Positions 54,849 through 64,000 of a stretch of DNA of 64,000 nucleotides are shown here, piece after piece. Source of the DNA: Excoecaria cochinchinensis. Its lineage: Eukaryota > Streptophyta > Magnoliopsida > Malpighiales > Euphorbiaceae. Within the stretch, counting starts at the first letter, position 1. Every line of letters starts with the position of its first letter. Location: the NCBI GenBank assembly GCA_947683425.1, contig CANTUQ010000055.1, positions 25,290,001 to 25,354,000 on the forward strand, written 5' to 3'. The notes beneath the pieces were generated by a model that was not told where the DNA came from, searched no databases, and saw only the letters and a list, made by a program, of their open reading frames with translations. Made by a program: the position numbers and the translations under genes.

Positions 54849-56072
54849 CATACTATAACTTGCCGAAGAAACTTCTGACATCCTTTTCCTTCTGAGGCAC
54901 TAACATCTCCCTGATGGCTTTTACTTTGTCTAGGTCGATCTCAATCCCTCTCTGACTGACTACGTGGCCCAACAACTTTCCTGAGGTAACCCCGAAAATG
55001 CACTTCTTAGGGTTTAACTGCAAATTATAATTACTGATCCTCTAAAAGAACTTCTCTAGAGCTTCAAAGTTACCTTCTCTGGTGGCTGACTTGATCATCA
55101 TGTCATCGACATATACTTTCACTTCTTTATGAATCAAGTCATCGAGGATTCAAGTAGCCATCCTCTGATAGGTTGCTCTTGCATTTTTCAATCCAAACGG
55201 TATAACTCTGGAAGCGAATGTTCCCCACTCAATTATAAAAGCTATCTTGATCTAATCGGCTATCTTATTGAGGATCCGAGCATATATGTCCACAATGTTG
55301 TACATCATGCAGGCTGCGACACCTTTACTAACACGTCGATCTGAGGCAGTGGAAAATCATCCTTTGGACAAGCTTTGTTCAAATCTCGGTAGTCTACACA
55401 TATGCGTACTTTGCCATTCTTTTTGGCTACCAGAACGACATTAGCCAACCAAGTCGGGTATTGGACCTCAATTAGAAATTTGGCCTCAATTTGCTTGTGG
55501 ATCTCTTCCTTCACTTTCTCTGCCCATTCTGGCCTAAGTCTTCTAAGCTTCTGTTTGACTAGTCTATGATCCGGATACGTTGGGATGGCGTGTTTGGCGA
55601 TTTCACAATCGACTCTTGGCATATCTTTATATGTCCAAGTAAAGACTTTTTCATATTTTCTTAAGATTCTCTCAAATTTTAATCTCTATTCAGGAGTTAT
55701 GTTAGATGCTATTAAGATTTCCTTTGGGTTTTTCAAAGTTTCGAGATTAAATGGAATCGCATCAGTTGAATCAATGTCAAATATGAATGGATCATGATCA
55801 TGATTATTCAGAGTAAAATCATCATAAACATCGCACAAGTAAGCAAAATTCTTCATATTATTGATTGAACTGGAAAAGTTATCAACATTATTAAAGAGTT
55901 CTGGCATAAAAAGAAAATCTAAATTATCAACTTCTTTTTTCTCTGCCAACGATGATGTTGTAGCCGACAGCTGTGTATTGAATTGGCATTTTAAAGGCAC
56001 TGCAGCAACCCCCTGTGTTGCTTCATTCTGTTCCCCTGCAGCTTCATCTTCCATCTTCTCTTTCCCCTTTGC
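54849..56072 (-). pseudogene. Element F, right segment: RT and protease-RT linker
   Basis: Continues the Tat frame after G. Codons for the RT to RNase H connection, LNPKKCIFGV, VYVDD-like (here with Lys, KVYVDDMM), then 55305-55622 with PTYPDHRLVKQKLRRLRPEW, FLIEVQYPTWLANVVLVAKK and VRICVDYRDLNKACPKDDF. Stops and a small deletion lie around 55260-55310. 55686-56054 is the acidic linker (PELFNNVDN, FIFDIDSTDAIPFNL). Confidence 0.86.
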
Positions 56073-57517
56073 TCAGGTGGCCATCAACCTCTCTGTGATA
56101 ATCTCCTTGGGTGATTCTCGGTCTAAGATAGTCCCCTTGGTCATGATTTCTTCATCCCAAAATCCCTCTGCTGGCTTGATCATTATAATGTCCCAATTGA
56201 AGATATCATTAAAGACCTCGAATCCCGGTATAATTCTTCCATCCACCCACTGAGGTTTGGCTTCCACTGCAAAGGCACATACTGAAACGGCTGGCACAAA
56301 GCTCTCCTTAATATAAGGGATCTCACCTGCTGCCCTCTTGCTCTTCATTGTGGTACCCTCATATTCGAGGCCTCTCCTATCCTTTTGAGCTCTTATAGGC
56401 ATGGCAGCTTGTGTCCCCTGAGAATTTTTACCCAAACCGGCTCCAAGGAGGAAAGACATCCTCTTCATCATGTTTACCATTTGAGGGTTCCCCTCGATGT
56501 GCTTTTCCTCGGCAATCACGGCCATATGAAACCTGTTGAAGGGTTGCCTTGCGATTTCCAGAATGGACACCTGATTCTCCCTCACAGCTCTAATCATCAC
56601 CACTTGCCCCTCATATGGGATTTTGATCATCTGATGCAAGGTGGATAGCACCCCTCTAAGCTTATTGAACCACGACCTACCCAAAAGTGCTGAAAAGTTG
56701 GCCAGAATAGGGAGGACCATGAACTCCACTTCTATCTCAATCGGCCCAATCTTGACCATTGGCATGAATATCCCTGATGCCTATCTTCGGGAGTTATCAT
56801 AGGTTGTGATTGTAAGGTCAGACTTGTTTAGCATGTCCTTTGACACCCTGAAAGCTGCCATTGCCACAAAAGGGCAGACATTTATGGAGGAACCGTCGTC
56901 CACCATAACACATGCTATGTGCTTCTCATTTATTTGACCTTTAATGTACAAGGGTCATTGTGGTTCCGGCCTTCGGCCGGCAGATCAGTGCTTGAGTATA
57001 CAAAATTCTCACCAGCACCTCCTTTTACTATGTCCAACAATTCCGTGGGGGAGATGGTAGTTGCCACCGTAGATTCGCATAATGCTTCCACCTGCTTCTG
57101 CCTATGCAAAGGAGATTGCCTCAGCAGATCCCATATCAAAATTTGAGCCGACGTCCTTTTTAACTGCTTCTTTATCGGGTCTTCCTCTCGCTCTTTTGCC
57201 TTTTGAACTGTAGCAGGATCTTGTGGCTTCTCTTCCTCCGGAACTACCCTTCCGCTCCGGGTCATTGCTCCATCTTTCTTCTTCCCATCCTTTTTCTCTT
57301 CCTCCTCCTCTGAACCCCACGGGTCAGCATATCCTTCATTTTCAGAATTATCATTTCCACTTTCATCAGTGGACCAACAGTCTACCGTTGCCATGGGAAT
57401 CCCTTCTTCACTTGACCCCTCAGGGCAAGTGATAGCAACACTCTCACTTCCGTACAAATCCTTCAACACGTACCATTCGGGCAAGCTAGATGCGATCATG
57501 AACACAGGTGGGGGCAC
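56073..57517 (-). pseudogene. Element F: protease and G-patch-like region
   Basis: 56073-56765 reads VEFMVLPILANFSALLGRSW and then MSFLLGAGLGKNSQG, a G-patch-like motif, and PQWVDGRIIPGFEVFNDIF. The protease active-site codons lie between this and 56930. 56930-57517 is the gag-protease junction (SLPEWYVLKDLYGSE, TRSGRVVPEEEK, ISPTELLDIVKGGAGENFVY). Frames are separated by stops near 56766-56790 and 56930. Confidence 0.85.
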
Positions 57518-58708
57518 ACTATTGTACCCGGGCTTCTTCTGGTTCCCTCTCTTCTATGGATCTGTGATTTGTTTCGAGTCAATTTGATCCTGAATTGCAT
57601 GCCTCAATGCCTTGCAATTGTCTATGGTATGCCCGATATGCTGGTGATAAGTATAGTACTCATCATCCTTCTGTCCTGCTTAACCTTGGGTCCTGGCGGG
57701 TCTAGGTGCTAGGGGTTACAACTTCCCCTCTTTTATTAATCTTCTCAGCAACTTGGAGAGAGACCTCCCTAGATTCGAAAAGTGCCTTGGACCGACGCTT
57801 GCAACTGAAATATCGGCCATCTTGTCCATTCTGCTACCACTACTGGAACTTGCTGGTCTACTGGGCCCCTAATTTCCACTACTCATCTTGGTGTAGGTCT
57901 CACCGCTCGCTCTTCTCGCCAGATACTCACCCTCCGCTTTAATAGCTATATCTTTCATGAACTCCCAATCCTTCAACAGCTCCTTCAGGTATGGGCTGGC
58001 ATTCTTAATGACAACCTAATTTGGTCTAGCATGTCCGGTTTCCTCTTCATTTCCATTACTCTGTTCCTCCACCACATTAGGTATTCATGGAACGACTCTC
58101 AAAGCTTTTGATCTAGCAACTCTAAATCCTTTAAGGTCACCTCCATCCTCGTACTGCAATCATACTGCCGGAGGAACTCCTTCGTCAACAGATTGCAATC
58201 CTGCTTTGTTCTTCTATCTAGCCCATGGTACCAGTCCACCACGGGGCCTATCAAAATGAAACAGAAGTATTCAATCTTCTGCCTCTTTGTCAGTGCTGTC
58301 CCATTTATCAGTAGGGAGTACTTCTTAATATGCACGGTTGGGTCGGAGCTGCCATAAAACTTTGGAACATCCGGCATCTTAAAATTCATAGGGATTAAAT
58401 CTTCTCCCTCCAGCTCTTTGTCCTCGGGGTTCATCCCCTTTCCCATCATCAGCATATGAGACATCGCCTCGAACTTCTCTTCCATATTTCTCCAAATAAC
58501 TTCTTTTGTTTGGGGTGCCTTCCCTCTAACCGACACAAGCTCTTCATATTCATCCTCTTCAACATCATCCTCTACTCTACGGGCTGCACCTCTTCTCTGC
58601 CCCACAAACGTGGTAGCCCTCAAATCTACTAGTAGTGGATAAATATTCTCAAGTGGGACTTCTCTAGCCTCCTCCTATTCATTTTGTCTCATAGGAGGGG
58701 CAGTTGGG
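57518..58708 (-). pseudogene. Element F: gag, truncated by K
   Basis: Readable pieces: a knuckle-like YYTYHQHIGHTIDNC (first Cys replaced by Tyr) near 57620-57665, and 58099-58623 with MNPEDKELEGEDLIPMNFKM, VPKFYGSSDP, IEYFCFILIGPVVDWYHGLD and MEVTLKDLELL. The N-terminal Pro-rich part runs to 58708, where a Tat LTR terminus (K) begins; the gag ATG is not in the window. Confidence 0.85.
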
Positions 58709-58875
58709 TGTGACGCGCGCCAAACATTGGGGCGCCCCGAAAGCTCGCTTTTAGGGCAATCGAGAGAGGTTCGTGAAAACTTGTAAGAGATTATAAGTGC
58801 ATCTATGTTGGACAACAAGGAGGTTTCTTAGAGTCACCACCCAATAGAGCATTAGGAAAGGTCATCTAGCCTCAG
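58709..58875 (-). repeat. K: terminal sliver of a Tat LTR
   Basis: TGTGACGCGCGCC and the following 150 bp match the PBS-side end of the D and C LTRs (for example AGGAGGTTTCTTAGAGTC). No PBS or gag leader lies beside it, so it is read as another insertion into the gag of F, itself cut by H at 58876. Confidence 0.75.
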
Positions 58876-59804
58876 TGTCACACCCCAAATCGGGCCTAGT
58901 CAAAATGTGCAAGCTAAGTCGGCTAAGTGATGGGTATTTTGGTAATTTATGCATATGGAATTTGAGTAATTAAGGACCTAATTGAAGAAGTGATTAAAGT
59001 TCAAGTGAGGAAATATTTGTGTGAGTGAGTGAAGTAAGAGTTTGCCAAGGATCAAAGAGTGATAAGACAAGATATTTTGGTTGGAGCCAATAGGAGGTTG
59101 CCATGTGGCTTGGTGGGTGTGTGTGATTAGTGAGGAGAGAAGAAAAAAGGAAAAGAAAGAGAGAGGGAGGCAAATCACGTTCTGCCCTCTCCTCCTCCTC
59201 TTCACGTTCTCCTCCTTCTTTATCCTCTCTTCTTGCTCTTCATCCCCTGGTTTTGTGTGTGAGATGGAGTTGATTGGGAAGTCTAAGAGACTGCTTTGAA
59301 GAGGTAAGTTGGGCTTAGGGTTTCCTGCATGTTCTTCTTCTTCTTCTTCTCCTGGTTTTGCTATTTTGAGTTAGGGTTTTTAGAAGAGTAATTCTGGGGT
59401 TTGGTTTGTACAAGCTCTGGGTTATAATAAGAAACTTAAAGGCAAGGAAAGGACTAAAGATTGAAGCTAGAAGAGTGATTTTGGGTCATCATTATCAGGT
59501 TTGGGAGCTTTGATTTTACATTTGAACTTTTGAGTTATTTTTGCCCTAATTCTCACATAGGTTATAAATGTGTATGTATTGTTTAATCTCTGGAATTTTG
59601 AGTGTTTTGGCATGTGTATATGCATGATTTTTGTGGGTAGATGCGTTAGTAATGCATGATAAGGATTGAATTGAAGGTATGTGAGTTTGGGTAGTAAAAT
59701 TTCATGAATTTGGGCAACCTCTTCTTCTTGATATTATGGGTTTACATATGATTAATCGTGTTCATAATTGTGTTCATGGATGAATGTGGGCTTTGTGAGG
59801 AGAT

Positions 59805-60110
59805 GAGCACGAGTCGTGCTCGAGAGCACGTAACGTGCTGGTTCTTCCTCCTTTGGATTTGTTCTTTCTTCTTTCCCTGCAGTGCTCCAAGGACACGAGT
59901 CGTGTCAAAGAGCACGAGTTATGCTCTTGAAGCACGAAACGTGCTGGTGGCTTTCCTCTCCTCTGGCTTTTTCTTCTCCCTCGGCAGCAGAGCACGAGAC
60001 GTGCTTCAAGGACACACTCGTGCTCAAAAAGCACGAGTCGTGCTCTTCAAGCATGACACGCACACATGAGCACGAGTCATGCTCATGTGCACGAGTTATG
60101 CCCAGCTCTT
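59805..60110 (+). repeat. GAGCACGASTCGTGCTC near-palindrome array in H
   Basis: About nine arms of GCACGAGTCGTGCTC, GCACGTAACGTGC and GCACGAAACGTGC, spaced 20-60 bp. Same location relative to the splice donor as the arrays of A, B and G but a different sequence. Confidence 0.82.
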
Positions 60111-60909
60111 CTCAGCAACCCTTCTTCTGTCCTGTTTTCTATCTTGGTTTTGAAAATGATCTTTCTTCACTTTGCATCATTTCTCACTATTGTATAGGAC
60201 ATATTTTTGCCGAATTATTTTTAGTATTTGTATTCTGAAGTGTGTGATTATTGAATCGATACTATGCTAATAATTGACTATAATATGCTTAGGAATGGTG
60301 ATTTCAGTTAGACTATTATTTGATTTATACTGTATGACTTGGTTGATTAACGTTAATTATTATGATTCATATCGCATGTTACATTTTGAATATGAGTGAG
60401 TTGAATGCTCTGTTTCATGGTTATTATTATTGTGAGCATGTTATATTAAAATGTGGAAGGTGTTAAGTATACATTTACTCATGAACCTTCTTTAAGAATA
60501 ATATGCTATGTTCGAGTGTATATTGTATAGTTTATGATTCAAATTACGCATCGTTAATCATTGGCATAATAATGCTTCCATACTTGACCCTGATATGCTT
60601 CAGAATATTGAATGATGTTAAAGTGTATGACTGAATTATATTATATGCTTTGTAGCATGAATTGTATGATGCATAGCTGACAATATAAAATTATTTACAT
60701 GTCTACTATAATCTGGATTATGCATGATGATATATATATGCATATACGTACATATTATGTGATACGACATATGATTTGAATGATGTACAATCTGCTAGAG
60801 TCAAATAAGTGGATTGTTAGGCATGCCTAATAGAGTCCTTTAGCTGCAGCCTCAGTTACGTTTGGACCCTGATCAAGTCCCCGTTTGGTTCCTCGTGAAC
60901 CCTTTTTAT

Positions 60910-61060
60910 GTATTCGATTCGCACCCGTAAGGTGATGTTAGTATTCGATTCACACCCGTAAGGTGATGTCCGTATTTAATTCGCACCCGAAAGGTGATGT
61001 CCGTATTCGATTCGCACCCGTAAGGTGATATCAGTATTCGATTCGTGCCCGTAAGGTATG
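60910..61060 (+). repeat. 31-bp tandem repeat, five units, in H
   Basis: Units start at 60910, 60941, 60972, 61003 and 61034 with GTATTCGATTCGCACCCGTA. The related unit occurs only twice in A, B, G and I. Confidence 0.93.
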
Positions 61061-62177
61061 CTATGCGTTTACTCATTATCCACTATTTTGAGTTAGCAGG
61101 TATTCTGTTTGCTTTGTCTAATATGAATAAGTGAATAAGATATCCGAATGTGTAAGATTTCAGTTATGTGAATCAGTTATTTACCAGAATGTGATTATGA
61201 ACCTCTGAATGGGATAAAAATGACTCAAGCATGTACATTATGGGTGATTATTCACATATATTGTATTATGACTGTGTTTGAATATAGTCCGCTATTATTA
61301 TAAGCATGGGAATTGATATGTATCTGAATGCGAGCCTGAATTACGGAATGCTATGGTTAATTAGTAAGTATGTGAATGTGATTTTGCACTATTGACTGTC
61401 ATGGTTAAGTATGTGAATTAGTATGAATGTGAATGTGATCTTGAATATTGAATGCCATAATTATTGTGTTATGGTATGTGTCTTCTCTTGTTTGCTATAA
61501 TAGTGATTTCGGCATATTGGCATGTGCTCACATCTCATTGTCCGATGGTATGTGTATTATTGTGGTGCAATGCATGTGGATCTGCTTTTGGTAAGTGTAT
61601 GTGCAATAAGGTAATGAGATGCTATATATTTCTTTGGTCTTAGCTATCATAGAGTCTTCGGCATGTTGTCAAGTGCTTACGTTTTATGGCATGATATTAA
61701 ATGTATTAGAGTTGCACAGTGGAAGTGTGGTATTTTAACGATGTCCCTTGGTTCTTGGCTTGTGCGTGTGTGCACTATGGCATGATATTGGTATGTTTAG
61801 AGCTCTAGCATTTTTGTATAAGATTGTGTAAATTATGGTAGGGTAGTGTAATGCACTAACCTCCAGAGTTGATTATCAGTTAGTGTGTATGTACGTCCTT
61901 GTATGATGGTTTCATGAAAGTTACATCATGTGTGAATCGGCCTTAGGTCGGTATATGGGTACTATGGTAAGATAGCTGCAAGATTTATTTATATTGCGAA
62001 TAAGCATGATGTGCCTTCTAATATCTGATATTCTGGTAAATGCGGTAAGTTTATGCAATTGTGTTTGTATTGATTTTTGCATGATAATATTGTATCTTGT
62101 AAGGTATTTTGTCCGTTTTGGGTTGAATTGACATGAGTATTGAATGTGGAAATCGGATGAGCATGTTAACGAGATAA

Positions 62178-64000
62178 TGTAACACCCCCTACTCATACAT
62201 AGGCGATCCCATCAAATAAGGAGTGAGATGTCGTATGGGTAAAGGTGCCACCACGCAGATACAGAATATACATACATTCATACACAAACATACATACCTA
62301 AATACAGGGTAATTAAAAACTTTACAAAACAATTCATGAAAGAAGTTGATCATGCATTAATATAACGAGAAACATTACATTACTGTTTGATCAACCAACC
62401 GGTACAAAAGATAATTACATACCCAACTATACACTTATACATATGCGAAAGCTATTATAAAATTATCGTAAGAGAGTTCTATACAAAAAGAATCATCAGA
62501 ATACAAAAAATCAAGCCCTACACTAAAACCCAGCTGTGTTGGCCTGGCTGCGACGACTCTCCCAAGGCAACTCCTTCCGCACCTGCACGGGTAAACACAC
62601 CGTGCTAAGCGATAAACGCTTAGTGGGGAAACACACAATTCAAATGGACGGCCATTCACAATGGTCGTCAAGCAAACACATACAGATGGCATAGTAAGAA
62701 ATACACATTATATAAGAGTATGAACATACGAACATATAGAGTTATACATTTGATATAACATAACTGTCTTCATAAAATCACATTTATAAACATATTCGGA
62801 TAATACATTCTCATAATAATCAAAATAATTCAAAGTATTTAAGCACCTGCTGACTCGAGGTAGTGGATAACGAGTGAACGGATAGTACTTTATGGGTATG
62901 AGCCAATTACAGACAGTACCTTATGGGTACGAATCGAAAACCAATTATTTTTTCATTTACAAAACATTTTATTAAAGGGACCTTAAACAAGATCCAAACA
63001 CATTAAGGGTTCGCGAGGAACCAAACGGGACCTGGTCGGAGTCCAAACTGAACAGAGGCTGCAGCTATAAGACTCTATTAGGCATGCCTAACTATCCACT
63101 AAATTGACTCCAGCAGGTTATGCATAATCCATTCAATTCATTCCATAATATTCCAAATCACATATATACATATTTACATACATATAGGCACATTCATATC
63201 ATGGATTCGCATTCGTATAATTCATAGGTTAATAGATATAAGGCTTATAGGCACCCAAAAGAAACTTGAGTTCAAAACCATACCCACACATACCAAGGAA
63301 AAACTCATTCAGCATAACTAGGCTGTCGCGCTTGCAATGTCTGTCGCACTCGCGACAGAGACCATAGTCTCTTCGCAGCGCGCGTGTGACGGACTTTGCA
63401 ATCGCGGGGAGGAGGGAAAATTCGGGCTCTGTGGCACTTGAGACTATTTCGCGATCGCGACTATGTCGCTATCGCGACAGAGATTCTAAACATTGCCATC
63501 GCAGGCTCGCGACAGTACAGGCCAACATTGCGCTCTGTTGCGATCTCGACGCCGTCACGCTCGCGACAGAGAGCACACACCACTTTTGCTATCGCGAGCT
63601 CGCGACAGCACAGGCCAAGATCACCGGTCTCTGTCGCGCTCACGACAGTGTCACGATTGCGATAGAGTCGGGATTTCAAAAATCTGCAGAATTCTACAGA
63701 TTTCTTCCTCTTCCAAAACACACCCACAAGCACACAAATCAAATCCAAATGGTCTCTTACCTCGAATCCAGCCACCCATTACCATCAATATCCATAATAT
63801 AACATTTATCAACAAGTAATTTAACACCAAACATCAATTCAAACTCACAATCTCACAATTTATCAATACTCACAAATTTGTAGCAAAAACCCATCAATCC
63901 TCACAATCACTACAATAATCCCAAGCTTATGCAAAATTACCTTACCCCAACAAATACCCATAACATACATGCCATAACAAGAGCATATTACAACCCAATT
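62178..64000 (-). repeat. I: Tekay-type LTR, cut by the window edge
   Basis: Begins TGTAACACCCCC on the plus strand; GATAA (62173-62177) is a candidate TSD half. Cassette: CTAAGCG hairpin 62605-62623, GGACCTTAAACAAGATCC 62978-62995, 63008-63022, 63028-63044, TTAGGCATGCCTAA 63078-63091. CG-rich palindrome array (CTGTCGCGCT, CTCGCGACAG) about 63320-63665. U3 and any internal region lie beyond 64000; it could be solo or part of a full element. Confidence 0.85.

Larger units (their letters stand above)
58876..62177 (+). repeat. H: plus-strand Tekay-type LTR (3,302 bp visible)
   Basis: Opposite orientation to everything else. Starts TGTCACACCCC; CCAATAGG box at about 59087, pyrimidine-rich leader, GTAAGT donor at 59304, near-palindrome array 59805-60110, then cassette elements in sense orientation (TTAGGCATGCCTAA 60817-60830, 60864-60880, GGTTCCTCGTGAACC 60887-60901) and a 31-bp tandem repeat. 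From about 61090 to 62177 it is AT-rich without recognised motifs. I interrupts it at 62178; its terminus and any coding region lie outside the window. Confidence 0.78.

Noticed and set aside
1..64000. Endogenous pararetrovirus or other integrated virus
   Set aside because: All polymerase fragments have adjoining LTRs, PBS/PPT or Ty3/gypsy domain order; no movement or coat protein motifs were seen.

Overview
The window is intergenic DNA from a flowering plant with a repeat-dense genome. The evidence is wall-to-wall Ty3/gypsy LTR retrotransposons of two plant lineages (Tekay-like chromoviruses and Tat-like elements with two RNase H domains), plant-type TATA boxes, plant-type splice sites and 5-bp target-site duplications (TSDs). 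No host gene, tRNA or rRNA gene was recognised. The species was not identified.

Layout, resolved from LTR termini and TSDs. Element A (Tekay-like, minus strand; 1-3635, runs off the left edge) sits in a broken Tat element D. D is visible as 3636-4290 and 31903-39753, including its 5' LTR at 36218-39753. Element B (Tekay-like, minus; 4291-31902, TSD AACCA) interrupts D inside the reverse transcriptase (RT) domain. Element C (Tat, minus; 13495-31248, 17,754 bp, TSD AATAC) interrupts B inside its 5' LTR. D itself lies in an older Tat fragment E (39754-41729), which lies in an unclassified LTR J (41730-43839), which lies in Tat fragment F (43840-44801 and 54849-58708). Element G (Tekay-like, minus; 44802-54848, TSD CATAC) interrupts F. 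A sliver of a Tat LTR (K, 58709-58875), a plus-strand Tekay-type LTR (H, 58876-62177) and a further minus-strand LTR (I, 62178-64000) close the window.

C is the youngest and best preserved element. Its two 2,047-bp LTRs differ at one position by eye, and it keeps a single open 2,118-codon gag-pol frame (gag, protease, G-patch-like motif, RT, RNase H, second RNase H, integrase). Its 3' third is a separate two-gene module. A sense ORF (Athila-ORF1-like domain plus coiled coil, broken by one TGA) and an antisense intron-containing gene (plant-mobile-domain/DUF7745-like) diverge from a short region with a TATA box on each strand. Between the TATA boxes lie the same GACGGGC...GCCGTC motifs found in the LTR U3; one 18-mer is shared exactly.

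Three further structures are not explained by ordinary annotation. (1) In A, B, C, D and G a splice donor inside the LTR (GTAAGT or GTAAA) pairs with an acceptor at or just before the gag start, so splicing would remove U5 and the primer-binding site (PBS). (2) Tekay-type LTRs carry an ordered cassette of small stem-loops whose variants keep pairing by compensatory or sense-strand G-U changes. (3) Nearly every LTR family carries its own private array of GC-rich near-palindromes at an equivalent place. A, B, D, E, F and G carry many nonsense codons, frameshifts and deletions and are treated as relics.
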